Source of the DNA: Apricaphanius iberus | Lineage: Eukaryota > Chordata > Actinopteri > Cyprinodontiformes > Aphaniidae | NCBI GenBank assembly: GCA_028564705.1 | Contig: JAPXFQ010001786.1 | Span: 744,001 to 808,000 of the forward strand | DNA: 64,000 nt | Direction: 5' to 3' | Shown here: in pieces, positions 1 to 11,393 of the stretch | Layout of the letters: each line of letters opens with the position of its first letter | Position numbering within the stretch: position 1 is the stretch's first letter | Translations under genes and position numbers: made by a program | The notes under the pieces: generated by a model | Told to the model about the DNA's origin: nothing | The model's database searches: none | What the model saw: the letters and a program-made list of their open reading frames with translations, nothing else

Positions 1-1377
1 CCTGAAACCAGCGCTAAGTTATATCAGGGACACCGCATGATCATTCTTTTAAAATGGCTGCCCCAATTTGACAGCTGCTCGAATATCAGAAGTAGTCTAC
101 TCACGTGTTAAAGTGGTGTCTTGCATCCAACGCGTTCAAGATGCAAGTTAGATCGCTCCTCCGTCAACCTATTTTCCAGTCTGAAATTACCAGCTTCCTC
201 CGAGCACTGTTACCAGACAGTTTACTGTCAATTGAAGCTTTTACTTGTCTACTTGGGTCCAGGCGCTCGTGTTCCAAATAGTGAAAACCCCTCTGAGGCT
301 GGTCTTAAGCCTACTCCTCAGAAAAATATATAAACCTTATTTTAAATAACGACTTCAAGTCAAAAGACCAAAATTTGATTATTTAATCTCAAGCCCAAAA
401 AGAATGACAAATTACAAGCAAATTAACAAAAGTAGTCACGCGTCACACAGTCAAAACAACACGAACCTCCTACAGCCTCCCATCCCATCTGCCGTCTCTC
501 TCTCCTCAGAGTTTCAGCTGTAAATATACATCACTAAGATAATTAGGAGGACGTGTCTTATTTTTCTGCTGACATTTGCACAGACAGTTTCACAGAATCA
601 GTCCATCAACATCAATCTTGTGGTTTCTTGTAGATGTTTGACTTTTTCTCCGAAATGATCTCTCTCGTCTCTGAAACAGTTACCTTTTGACCTGCCAACC
701 GCATGCAGGCTTCTTGATGCAGGTGTTATTTCAAAGTGAGGTTTGTTATACATTTTCCACTAATTCAAAGATGGGTGACCTTTTGGCTGGAACATTATAA
801 CTTTTCTCTGCACTAACAAATATACTTTGGTAAGCATAATTAAAGCCACATCCTTATCATACCATCTTCGTAGTTATTGCAAAATCTTTTTCCACAGTTC
901 AGCATCTAGATTATTACAAAATCTTTTTCTAAGGCACATCAGTTAACATATTTTTTTTATGCAAGCACACTTAATTTTCAGAGTATATATTTCTGTTGCT
1001 TAAACACAGCTCGTCATGATGATGTGTGGAATGTGTGCTGAGCCCATTCCAGCAATGGTATTTGAATTTCAAGTAAACATTGTGGAAAATAGCCAATCGC
1101 AATTCATTGCCACTCCAGGCTGACCACTTATGATTGACCAAAATGGTCCTCGATGCCAGCATTGATTACCTTTTGAAACACATTATAGTCTCTGTGATGG
1201 AGAAATGTATTATTATGATTCATCTGTTAGTATTATTAACACTGAGAGCAGAGGGTGTGAAGAACAGAAGAGCTGATGGGCCAAAAAACAGTTGTTGAGT
1301 TCACATGGGAATCGAGGTTAGAGAATACCTCATTGCCTGAGAAAATTGATTCTTCTTATATACTTAATTTTGAGAGT
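1..1377. other. Unassigned AT-rich intergenic DNA
   Basis: I see no coding exon, RNA gene or recognisable transposon terminus here. The short open frames lack splice context and show no protein family I recognise. Near 970-1160 there is no sign of coding constraint on either strand. Confidence 0.4.
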
Positions 1378-1548
1378 TTCACTTATTCCCAGCTAAAGAG
1401 CCAGGTGCTTTGATCCTGAGAAAATTCCCACCCTGACAGAATAATTTTGTCTTCAGAAGTCATAGAGGCAAGGTTGCTGAACATTATAAATACTTATTTT
1501 CATTTGAGCTGGGACGAGGCAGCATTCAGCATTCACTGTGATCTGTAC
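1378..1548 (+). repeat. Direct repeat, copy 1 of a 170-bp segment
   Basis: This segment runs from 'ttcacttattcccagc' to 'gtgatctgtac'. It is repeated in the same orientation at 2436-2603 with a few substitutions and small gaps. The flanks of the two copies differ, so the homology has sharp ends. No coding content was recognised. It may be part of a dispersed repeat present twice, or a local duplication. Confidence 0.8.
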
Positions 1549-1619
1549 CTCCGGGTCCTGTGACGGGCCCGCCCTGACATAGCCGGTTTCCGGCGGAGCC
1601 CGTGGGCTCGTCCCTGCTG

Positions 1620-1665
1620 GTGCGGTTTCTTTTCTTTTCTTTTCTTCCTTTCTTCCTTCTTGTCT
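1620..1665. repeat. (TTTTC/TTCC)n simple repeat
   Basis: A short pyrimidine-rich run of ttttc and ttcc units. It explains the Lys/Glu/Arg-rich reverse-strand open frame in this position. Confidence 0.8.
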
Positions 1666-2435
1666 CGGTTTCGTGTCCATGACTTCAGGAAATTGAACCC
1701 TCAGTAATCACTAATAAAGATTTTTTAATACATATACATCAAGTGGAGTATTGTAGCAAAGCTGTAATACTCTGCTTGGGAAAGTAAATCTGTTGGGTTT
1801 TTACTTGGTACTCAGAAAACAATTCTGAGTGACAAACTGCTAGACAGGACACGTTAAAAAAATAAAAATAAAAAATAAAAAAAGATGCACTCTGCAACTT
1901 TTATACATTAAAAATGTGTGTTTTTGAAACGTTTTGGCGCCACTCCAGAATTTACTATGTTCACCTTTGGAGCTAACATTACACACCAACGTTACACGCT
2001 AACATTACACGCTGCCAAATAATATAAACAAAGCTGCTGTTTTCAGACTTGAGCCATGGAGGATTGACCAAAGAAACCGAAGAAGACAGTAATGCTTGGT
2101 TCTCTCCGTTTACCAGCTGATACACTGTCAGTTTGATGTTTTGTTTTTTTGGCTGGCAAGCTTGTGAATCCGTCAGTACACTGAGAATCATAGAGATTTG
2201 GTTTAATGACAGTGATGTTACACAGCTAGCCTTGAGAGGGCGATAGAGGGCAAATATCCGCAAAGTTATGGAGTGTGTCTTTAAAGCTCTCTGACCTTGA
2301 CTGTCCAATCAGCTGCTCAAGGTTAACAAAGTCACTGTTTTATTAGTCACTCCGTAATGGCTGGAGAAAAAGAGTTAAAAAAAAACAAAAAACGATTAAA
2401 CCCAAGCTATTGCCATTGTTTTGTATTTCCCAAGA
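1666..2435. other. Spacer between the direct repeats, possible degraded MITE
   Basis: This stretch holds an A-rich run near 1855-1885 followed by a short cluster of 'aacattacac' repeats near 1975-2010. I could not fix termini or target duplications and see no coding sequence. Confidence 0.3.
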
Positions 2436-2603
2436 TTCACTTATTCCCAGCTAAAGAGCCAGGTGCCTTGATCCTGAGAAATTCCCACACAGAGAATAGT
2501 TTTGTCTTCAGAAGTTATAGAGGCAAGGTTGCTGAACATTATGAATACTTATTTTCATTTGAGCTGGGACGAGGCAGCATTCAGCATTCACTGTGATCTG
2601 TAC
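2436..2603 (+). repeat. Direct repeat, copy 2 of a 170-bp segment
   Basis: Second copy of the segment at 1378-1548. Both copies end at the same 'ctgtgatctgtac' boundary, and the sequence downstream is unrelated. Confidence 0.8.
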
Positions 2604-3985
2604 TGTTCTCCTGTATGATCGATTCAACTTTTATTAAAACCTCCAAACGCTTAAAGGAATCTCTCTCATTTTTATTAAGAGTCTTAAATCCGATTACAGT
2701 CGCTTTGTCAAAAGATTTTTCACCTGAACTATGGATCTTTGTACCTCCTCCAGAGTTATCACGGGCCTCCTGGCTCCTTCCTAAAATATTGTCATAATTC
2801 ACAAAAAATAATAATCCAAACTCTTATTCAGCTGGTTTACTTGACAGAGCTGTGTTAGATGTTCAACTCTTAGAATATTGATTTGTAGTATAAATATGCT
2901 TTAAAGTTCTCTATTTCACCCCAGACATTCTCTGCTTTCTTTTTGTTTATATTGAGATTTAATTATTTTAATAGTGTGGCTTCTGATGGATGTTGTGGTT
3001 GATTTCGACTTTATTTAGGGGTATCAGACTAGAGGGGTAAATACACATACATGCAGAAAATTTAGGTGTGTCCTTTGAAAAACAATTTAAAAAATGCATT
3101 GAATTGCTAAATCATACCATATTCCAATACAATATATTGAAATGTGTCGGTTCACCTCTGTAATTGTGATTCAATTACTTTGCCAGATGTCCCCATCTAA
3201 ATGAGCTTTAATACCATGTGGCGGGTTAATTGAAGCCATTTGAAGGCAATACTGCCTCTTTAGTGATGTTCCAGAGGGCTTTCCAGCCTTACAGCTGGAT
3301 CCTATTGTTTGTGAAAGTCAGTGAGGAGAAGACAGGCAGTTGGAGCATGATCGACGAGGTGAAAGTAGAGACAGGAAAAGTGAAATCGCATAAAGCTCCT
3401 TAGTATCCCCTGTTACCCCACAGCCGTGCAACAAATCAAACCGCAGTGTGCTGTTTGAAAGTTCATGCTGGTCCACTGCTGTAGCTGAATTATGTGTGGA
3501 ATTTCACACATAAGTTAAGCCATGATAAATAACAGATATTTTATTTTTTTAAAACAGCAGGCCCTCTGTTATCTGTTGAGATCCCCGTTTAAAGCTTCAC
3601 ATGGCAACTGAAGATGTTTGATACAAACCTTCCATGACATCCCAGTATTTGATACATGGAAATCATGCGGAACAATGTCACTAGTTTAGAACAACAAAAC
3701 CTGTTTGTCTTTTTTAAAATGAAATTTTTAAAGAACCAGAACTGAGGTCTCTACATCACTGGGGGAATAAGATTTAATGCAAAGGGGTGGTTAGCAGGTG
3801 GGTAAGGCTTAATGAGGGGTTCCATGTAGTGATGAAGGAAATTCATTTTTAACCTGGTAAAGAACTGGGTTTCCTGTGGTTTTCGTGTCATAATCTGTTC
3901 TTAAAAATTACATAGAAATCAACCTGGTGACAAATTGTATTAGCCAGAATCACAAAAAGTAAAGTACTAACCCATTTGGATGCTG
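2604..3985. other. Unassigned AT-rich intergenic DNA
   Basis: No gene, RNA or clear mobile-element terminus was seen. Confidence 0.35.
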
Positions 3986-3989
3986 TACC

Positions 3990-4220
3990 CTATTTATTGC
4001 TTTCACATTCCAATCCTAAGTGACAGAATTGGTCTAAAATAAACCCTGTAATGTCAAAGTGAAAACTGGTTTCAACAAAATAATGACAATTAAATAGAAA
4101 TATTAACATAAAATGAGTGATTGCATAAATATTCACCCATTCAAGTCAGTATTTAGCAGATGCACCTTTGCCTGCAATCCCAACACAAGAGTCTGTGTGG
4201 ATATACTTAACAGTGAGGCT
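3990..4220 (-). mobile_element. Tc1-like transposon end fragment
   Basis: The stretch 'gagtgattgcataaatattcaccc' (4114-4138) followed by 'agtcagtatttagcagatgcacctttg' resembles the subterminal region of fish Tc1-like elements with which I am familiar. The transposase body is missing, and the fragment runs into LINE sequence at about 4220. The outer terminus was not located. Confidence 0.55.
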
Positions 4221-4227
4221 GTCTACA

Positions 4228-4342
4228 AGAAAGGACGGAGCAGACTGTACTTCTTGTTTCAAGTTTAGGTCCTTCAAGGATTGCAACAAGATACTGCAGA
4301 TCTTCTGCAAGTCTGTTGTGGAGAGTGTAATATCTTCAACCA
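4228..4342 (+). pseudogene. LINE reverse-transcriptase C-terminal scrap
   Basis: Plus-strand reading, with frameshifts, gives residues resembling the region after the RT core of fish LINEs: an RLYFL start, then leucine-rich residues, then SVV..SVI. It is about 115 bp long and abuts both the Tc1-like fragment and the next LINE, so it is a broken relic. Confidence 0.5.
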
Positions 4343-5826
4343 TTACCCTCCCTCGATCAATACGACTTAGCTAACTACAGACCTATATCTAACCTTCCTT
4401 TCTTATCCAAAATTCTTGAGAAAATAGTTGCTAATCAAGTATGTGAGCATCTAAACAGCAACAACCTGTTTGAAGAATTTCAGTCAGGTTTTAGAGCTCA
4501 TCATAGCACTGAAACAACACTGGTGAAAGTTAATAATGATATTCTACTGGCCTCAGATAATGGATTTGTGACTGTTCTGGTCTTGTTAGATCTCAGTGCT
4601 GCTTTTGATACATACGATCATAATATTCTCTTAGAAAGGCTTGAACATGTTGTACGGATCAAGGGAACAGCACTAGGCTGGTTTAAATCATATCTGTCCA
4701 ACAGATTTCAGTTTGTTCATGTCAATGATAAACCTTCTAAACACTCCAGGGTTACTTGTGGAGTACCCCAGGGTTCTGTGCTTGGACCAATTCTCTTTTC
4801 TCTATATATATATCCTTCCAATTGGTAAAATAAGTAGACAGCATGGTATGAATTTCCACAGTTATGCTGATGTTACACAATTATATTTATCAATAAAACC
4901 TAATGAATCCAGTCAGTTTGTTAGATTACAGTCATGTCTTGAAGACATAAAAAACTGGATGACTGAATTTTCTGCTTTTAAATTCAGACAAGACAGAAGT
5001 TGTTGTCTTTGGACCAGAAGCTTTAAAAAGGAAACTGCTAAGTCAATCACTTCATCTGGATGGCATTAAACTGGCCTCTGGTAATAATATAAAGAACATT
5101 TGTGTAATTTTTGATCAAGACATGACATTTAAATCCCATATCAAACAGGTTTATACCATGTATTTCCTTCACTTCCGGAAAATTGCTAAAATAATAAACA
5201 TCCTGTCTAGGAGTGATGCTGGGAAACTAGTCCATGCATCTTTTACTTCAAGGCTGGACTACTGTAATCCTTTATTATCGGGAAGTCCACAAAATGCAAT
5301 TAAAAGCCTTCAGTTGATCCAAAATGCTGCAGCAAGAGTTCTGATGAATATTAAAAAGAGAGATCACATTTTTCCTGTTTCAGCTTCTCTCCATTGGCTC
5401 CCTGTTAAATCGAGAATAGAGTTTAAGATCCTCTTCCTTACTTATAAAGCCCTTAATAATCAAGCTCCATTGTATATAAGAGATCTGTTTGTTCCATATG
5501 TTCCTAACAGAGCACTTTGTTCTCAGAATGCAGGTCTACTGGTAGTTTTAAGTTTTTCTAAAAGTAGAAAGGAAGGCAGATCTTTTAGTTATCAGGCTCC
5601 TCTCCTGTTGAACCAGCTCCCAGTTTTAGTCCGTGAGGCAGATACTCTGTTGGTATACCGGTTCATACCGAAAACTGGTGTTTATCTTTATAAATTTTTA
5701 ACATTCCCCTATGACCGGTCAATAGCTCGGACAATTCCTGCAAAGTTTAATGAGGGGAAGTGTTTCAGCCAGGACTGATTTCACTTCTACACGCTCTTCA
5801 CCACAGTGTAGAAAATAACTTTTTAA

Positions 5827-6329
5827 AGGCACACTGTGCAATTTTTGGCCAGTAGGGGGGAGTGCATACCTAAATTATCACAAGCATGCGGTATCTGTGT
5901 CTTCAAGTAAGAAACTCAACAACGGAGGTCCAACTAGAGCTTTTTTCAAACGCTCAATTCCCTGAGAATTATCTATTTGCAGCAAAATGACAAGCACGTC
6001 AGTCTCTCGTTCATCGCTTGAAACTAGCAAAGAGGTAAAAATTCATTAATGGCAAAACTTTTTAGTATTTTGAGGGGAAATCAGTGTTTTAATAGAAGGC
6101 TTGTTTCGTGCGCTTTCTCCTTCCGGACTCTTGTAGAACTAAAGACGTCATCTAATATGGCTTTCCCCTGAAAAGAGGACCGCGCCTTTGTATTTTAAAA
6201 CTGATTTTTAAAATCATAGTTTACAATATTGCCAATATTTTGCAATGAATTTGCTTTACGTAATTATTATTACATAATATTTTAATGGCTATTTTCAAAG
6301 ATCTACTGTAAAAACTACACACTGTCACT
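5827..6329. mobile_element. TTAA-flanked MITE (piggyBac/Kolobok-like)
   Basis: The ends are 'aggcacactgtgcaattttt' and the inverse of 'agtgacagtgtgtagttttt'. It is flanked on both sides by TTAA (5823-5826, 6330-6333). The related MITE copy at 31.3 kb lacks this block at the same position, confirming it as an insertion. It is 503 bp and non-coding. TTAA duplications are typical of piggyBac and Kolobok; I cannot choose between them. Confidence 0.75.
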
Positions 6330-6847
6330 TTAACTAAGTACAGCTGCTGGAAGGAGCAGAGCACACAATTCTGATGAAGTGTTTCCAAAAAAGAGGAGCC
6401 TCATCTATAGTTTAAAAAGTTTATCGGCTTTAAAAGGTCAGACGAGAACCGAACCTTTTACAAACACTTTTGGGAGTAACCAGTACGGGGAAGTGTTGAG
6501 CACTATTTGACCGTCTGTAGGTACACGCGGTCAACGGCGGAAAAAAAACAGTAGGAAAGAAATCATTAATAGCGGTAAATATGTTTTACATACCATCTAC
6601 GATACTTCTGCCGTCTTTTTTCTGTTGTTATCTGAATATTAACCAGCTAATAACCACCTACGGTTGCCATGTTTATTTTACTTCTTCTTTGGCAATATCC
6701 AATCTGAGTCTAAACTCTGCCCCCTAGCCGGATTCTTCGGAACTAAATCCAAAGCAATTAGAAGATGCACTTTGTTGATTGTGAGGTTTAAAAAATTATA
6801 CTTTCAGCCTTAGAACACCAAGAATGTCTACCAGAATCCTATTTAAA

Positions 6848-6962
6848 GGTTTTTTGGACCAAAGTGGCCTTTATTGACAGCAGGTAGATTGTGAAGGGGG
6901 GATAGATGAGAGAGGTGGAGATGCAGCAAAAGAAGCCTGGGACGGGACTCGAACCAGGAGCA
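6848..6962 (-). mobile_element. tRNA-type SINE fragment
   Basis: The reverse complement carries a pol III B-box-like 'ggttcgagtccc' (plus-strand 'gggacgggactcgaacc' near 6939). The piece ending 'gccactttggtcc' resembles a common fish SINE body. It is absent from the homologous MITE copy at 39.4 kb. Boundaries are approximate. Confidence 0.55.
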
Positions 6963-7880
6963 TATGATTCATCTGTGTCTGTAAAAAAAACATGATGCAG
7001 TCCATATAGCAGTAAAATTGGCTATTTAAAGCATTTTTTTATATTCTTTATTCTTATAAGATAATGTGGATATGAATGGTCTTGTATGGAAAAAAATAAC
7101 AGTTTAATACCGTAATACCGATATGTTTTTTTTAAAGACCGTGATATGAAAATTTTGCCATACCGCCCAACCCTATACACTGTCTATTTTCAAGACTAGG
7201 CTTAATACTTCCTTTTTGATGAAGCTTATAGTTAGAATGGCTTAGGTTAACCTGAGTTATTTTTGTAGTTATGCTGCTATAGGTTTAGACTGTTGGAGGA
7301 CAGACTGACCACTTTTTTTTCACTCTTCTACTTTTCTCTTCTACTACTCTCCAGATATATTTTTTCTGCTGTTATTGGGATTGTTAACCCTGTTTTCTCT
7401 CAGTGTTTTTCTTCTCATAGAAGCTCTACTCAATCTGGTACCCTGCTCAACTATAATGCCCCCTGCTGGATGAGGAACATTGGTCCAGATAATGCTCAAA
7501 GTGACCGAGCATCCTCCATGGTGTCTCTTCTCTGTCTTCTCAGAGCCCAGAACGGTCATGGCAGATGACCACTTGTACTGAGCCAGGTTCTGTTGGAGGT
7601 TTCTTCCTGTAAAGAGGAGTTTTTCCTCTCCACTGTCGCTACATGTTTGCTCAGTATGCGGGATTGCTGAGGAACTGCTGTGGTTGGAGTCTGCATGATC
7701 CAGGCACAACCTCACGTCGATGACTCAATGCAATCTGCTGGGATTCCTTACATACTAAAAAAACTTAACTGTTTGTAATGTTTGTATAATTTTATTGAAG
7801 TGACTTTTGTTATAAAGTGCCTTTAGAGGTCATTTTTTATGAATTCGCGCTATATAAATTAACGTGAATTGAATCAATTA

Positions 7881-9029
7881 AGGTAGCAGCATCAGAGCCA
7901 GTGACCTAAAGAGTAACTAAACCCCAAAACAACCTTTTTTGCTTATAAAGTGTATAGATGTATCTTTACCAATGCATGAATCATTTGAGAGTTTGGAGTT
8001 AGATATGCGAGTTACTTGCCACCTGCACACCGAAGCAATTTGAGAGAAACAAAGAAAGCTGAAATCCAAATATCACACTACAGCTGACCACAGTGGCGAA
8101 GTGAATGTAGTTGAAGCAAACATGCTTTATTTACAGCATCCTACAGCTGCCAGAAAGCAATGGGAGGGGAAGAGGCCTGCCACAGCCGCTGCTGTGCTGG
8201 AGTCGACCATGGATGATGATTGTGGGTTTTTTGAGTGTTACTTTAATCATAAGTTCCTTGTCCATTATGTTTTAAACACACCCTGAACCTGTCGTGCGCC
8301 AGTGACCGGACAGAGATCACTGTTTGGAAGGTGGATGTTCCAACTACAGAGCGAGACTGGAGCCGATGGTCTATTGGGAGCAGGGGTGGAGGACGAGCTT
8401 GGAGCAGGACTACCTGAGCTCTTCCAAGGCTGCCTGGATCGGATTCCTAGCTGTAGGAAGCAGATGGAGTCTCGAACAGTTCTTAGATGATGCGCTAGTG
8501 TGAATGGGAGCTACAGTAAACTTCGGAGCAAGGCTGATGACTGAGCATCGTAGAGGTGAGTGAGTGAAGCGTTTGAGTGTCTGGATGAGGAGATCCAGCC
8601 AATGGTTGGTGAAAATCACATCAGGAGCAGCTGCTTCTGATTGGTCCTGATGATCTCTTGAGAGAACCAAAGAAATAAATGCTGATGGATATCTCCGTGA
8701 CAACATGAAAGCTAATTAGCATTGATGCTAACGCTAGGCTCTCTATTTTTTTTACGGTTTGCTCTGCTACTTCATGCTCTTTGTATGATTAAGTTGTGTT
8801 CGTATTTCCTTCTAGAGTCTCTTCCAACATGTGAGGGGTAGTCTTTGCTTATTTTGGACCCTTTAAGCTGACCAGCCTCTTCTTCCTGGCCATCTACGTA
8901 TGGCTAAACATAAGACCAGCCGAGACCATGCTGGCTACCATCCAGGCTACGACGTTGCTGTCTGAAAAACTGTGTGAGAATCAAAGATTATGCCGCTTGT
9001 ACATTTTTTTAAATATTACCTAATAAGTT
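7881..9029. other. Unassigned intergenic DNA
   Basis: Several open frames of 60-100 codons exist at 8100-8700, but none has a recognisable domain or paired splice sites. Nothing supported. Confidence 0.35.
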
Positions 9030-9335
9030 CAGTATCACCTTCTATATGACTATGCTTTTTTGACCCTAAGTACTTAAAGTCAAATACCTTATTCACTTCC
9101 ACTCCCTGTAACTTCACAGTTCCACTTGTATCTTTCTCATTTACGCAGATGTATTCTGTCTTTCTGTGAGTAATCTTCATTCCTCTCTTTTCCAGTGCAT
9201 ACCTCTATCTCGCTAGCTTTTCCTTCAGCCCTGCCCTGCTCTCACTGCAGATCACATTGTAATCTGCAAATAGAGACCCCTGTCTAACATCATCCATCAG
9301 CCTGTCAATCACCAAAGCAAATAAAAGGGACTTAG
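9030..9335 (-). pseudogene. RTE-type LINE reverse-transcriptase fragment
   Basis: The minus strand reads, with one stop, MDDVRQGSLFADYNVIC, then an ALEKRGMKI block, KTEYICVNE, GTVKLQGVEV and FKYLGS. These blocks match the palm and following region of RTE-like fish reverse transcriptases known from experience. The catalytic FADD is FADY here. Only about 100 codons remain. Confidence 0.7.
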
Positions 9336-9365
9336 AGAATGGACTTAATATACATTCAAAGATCT

Positions 9366-9600
9366 AACCAATTCAATTCAGTCTATTTATATAGCGCCAT
9401 TTCATAACAGATGTCATCTCAAGGCACTTTACAGGAAGAGTTATTACAATACAATATTTAATTTAGGAATTAGAGAACCACAGAAGATTGCGTCGTGACT
9501 TCTCAGCAATCCCTCACACTGAGCAAGCATGAAGCGACAGTGGAGAGGAAAAACTCCCTTTTAACGGGAAGAAACCTCGAGCAGAACCAGGCTCAGCAGA
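9366..9600 (-). mobile_element. L2 LINE 3' UTR fragment (reverse)
   Basis: Begins with the inverted tail 'caattcaattcagtctattt' followed by 'tatatagcgcc'. It contains the inverse of the 'gaggtttcttcc' block ('gggaagaaacctcgagcag' at about 9567). Same family type as the 3' UTR at 7176-7880 but opposite orientation. Confidence 0.7.
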
Positions 9601-9884
9601 GACACAAAAAGAGCAACAGAACTGATGCAGAAGCTGGTAGCAGGACGTGGAGAGCAGGGCAGGTCAGGAGCACCTACTGTAGAAAGACACATCACATCTG
9701 ACACTTTTCTCCTACAGCTACACCTACAGCTCCACCTACAGCTCCTACAGCTTTTTCCCATTATTATCACCCCAGTGTTGGACATAGCGTGTGGAAGGAT
9801 CACACTATTCCAGCCAGATCCTCTCCAACCCCTCAGTCGCCTCGGTCAGCCAGGAGGAGGCAGTATATAGCCCAGAACTGATGC
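9601..9884. other. Repeat-derived spacer with a short tandem stretch
   Basis: A short internal tandem of 'ctacagctacacctacagctc' type lies at 9710-9750. No gene is seen. This is probably the continuation of the reverse LINE 3' region. Confidence 0.35.
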
Positions 9885-10083
9885 ATGTTTTTGTGGGAAC
9901 ACGGGGAGAACATGCAAACTCCACACAGAAAGGCCCTTTTGCCAACCACACCCAGGGTGTGGGTGCTGATGATATGGAGGAACAAACACATCCTTAGCAC
10001 CCACAGCGTCCCCAGCAGGAATCGAACCCAGGACCTTCTAGCTGTGAGGTGAGCTGCGCTACCAGCTGCGCCACCGTGCTCCC
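9885..10083 (-). mobile_element. tRNA-like dispersed repeat (SINE type)
   Basis: The reverse complement carries 'gcgcagctggtagcgcag', then 'ggtcctgggttcgattcc' (a B-box match), then 'ctgtgtggagtttgcatgtt' and 'ctccccgtgttcc'. This arrangement is a very common dispersed repeat in fish. It is not a functional tRNA: no full cloverleaf was found. Confidence 0.65.
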
Positions 10084-10139
10084 CATACTTCTTCACAACT
10101 CTTCCACAATCTCTGTTGTCCGGCACCACTGACCCCAAA

Positions 10140-10300
10140 AACATATTTCCTTGGGTCGCTTGTGTCTCTCTCATTTACTCACGTGTATTCTGTTTTGCTG
10201 TGACCAATCTTCATTCACCTCTTTTCCAGCGCATGCCTCCACCTCTCTAGCTTTTTCTCTACCTGCACCATGCAGATCACAATGCACTACCACAATGCAC
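10140..10300 (-). pseudogene. Second RTE-type LINE fragment, overlapping the same protein region
   Basis: The minus strand is homologous to part of 9120-9260 (the 'gaatacacgtgagtaaatgag' and 'ggaaaagaggtgaatgaagatt' blocks). It therefore covers the same RT segment as the fragment at 9030-9335 rather than its continuation. Confidence 0.6.
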
Positions 10301-10655
10301 TGAGAAATTAAGTAGTTCTAAAAAGGCATTACATGCAGGCCCCCCAAAAATGTAGCAGTGTTTAACTCTGTCATTTTGAGTAAATAATCACCACAATTTA
10401 CGCTGCTAACAACAAAAGGGGGAGCTTTTCAATATTAAATTTCTTTTGAAGTGATATTTTCTCTGTCAGCTGTAACAATGACAGTTGTTGTGGAACTTAC
10501 ACTCCATGTAGGCAGTTCCTTACTTGAATGAACCTTTCTCACACAGCCACAGTTTCCAGAAAGTCAGACGTGATGACTGATTTCCACCCTGATAGTGTTG
10601 ACTGTTTTATTGTATGCACTAAACTGTAATCGTTTCCCATACGGTAGGAGCCTGT

Positions 10656-10659
10656 GTTT

Positions 10660-10698
<39 letters not shown>

Positions 10699-10722
10699 GT
10701 AAGGGTGTGTGTGTGGTTTTAT
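10656..10722. repeat. (GT)n microsatellite
   Basis: A nearly pure gtgtgt run of about 65 bp with a few interruptions. It creates the Val-Cys and His-Thr open frames in this place, which are not genes. Confidence 0.95.
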
Positions 10723-11390
10723 CATTGTGTTGGGTGGCTCTGGGTGTTGCCTTTGTGCCCCTCTGAGGCTATTTATACAGCTTGTCATTCCCATTCCCAG
10801 GCTCTAAGCACAGGCTGGTTATTGGTTGATGTTAGCATGGTGTCACCGAGGTTAAGGGGCAGCACCAAGCTGTTGGACTGGATAAGGGGTTTTCTTGTGC
10901 CAACACTTGCATCAGGATTGTATAGATGTTCCCATTGCTGCAGCCTGCAACAATGATATTACATCTAGACTGATCTATTTTGGTGCAAAACTACTTGTGC
11001 ATTTGAAGAGGTTCTGGAAAAAAGTTGTTTTTTGACAATTGGAAACTGTTCTTTGAGCCTCAATATAGGATATGGAATTTTCTTGGGGCGGAAACTGGTG
11101 CTGATAAACACACAAATACAACCTAGTAATAAAGCCCTCAAATAGAAAGACTGGTTTTCCCTGCACACTCAGCCGGGACTATAATATTAAATGAGCTGTT
11201 TTCTGATTGGCTGGTTTTCCCTGATGGCTCTATGAAGCTGCTTAACACTAGAAACTCCTGAAACTAGAAAAACAGTCCCTCTGGCTAGTGTTGTTCTGTG
11301 ATTTGCACATAACAATGTGGTGTATTACTCATTCTAACTTCATATAATACCAACATTTAAATGGGTTGGGATATGTAAATCCAAGGGGTC
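10723..11390. other. Unassigned intergenic DNA
   Basis: No recognisable gene or element ends. Confidence 0.35.
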
Positions 11391-11393
11391 TAA

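Larger units (their letters stand above)
5651..7175. mobile_element. hAT-type MITE ('TAGGGCTGGGCGGTAT' family), copy 1
   Basis: Inserted into the L2 LINE. The target duplication is TACTCTGT (5643-5650) and TACACTGT (7176-7183), 7 of 8 identical, which fits hAT. The left end is missing about ten bases of the terminal repeat and begins 'tggtataccggttcat'. The right end is 'accgcccaaccCTA'. It is homologous, apart from insertions, to the element whose ends are at 31,165 and 39,617. It contains a TTAA-flanked MITE (5827-6329) and a SINE fragment (6848-6962). No coding sequence. Confidence 0.85.
4343..7880 (+). mobile_element. L2-type LINE, 5'-truncated, split by a hAT MITE
   Basis: The element begins inside the reverse transcriptase at the [19 protein letters not shown] block (about 4370-4430). 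It continues through LDLSAAFD (about 4583-4608) and [10 protein letters not shown] (about 4761-4790). The active-site block near 4857-4890 reads YADV where active RTs have YADD. A frameshift lies near 4810-4860 and another near 5065. Reading frame resumes at 5122 with the C-terminal domain, which runs to about 5642. A MITE occupies 5651-7175. The LINE then resumes at 7176 and ends in a 3' UTR with 'ggaggtttcttcctgt' and a terminal 'tatataaattaacg...attgaatc' tail. In active L2 elements this protein copies the LINE RNA into DNA at the target site. This copy is dead. Confidence 0.88.

Noticed and set aside
9990..10083. A tRNA gene
   Set aside because: A B-box-like sequence is present but no complete cloverleaf; the surrounding sequence is a dispersed tRNA-derived repeat.
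10654..10956. Plus-strand frame starting with Val-Cys repeats, and its His-Thr mirror
   Set aside because: Produced by the (GT)n microsatellite.
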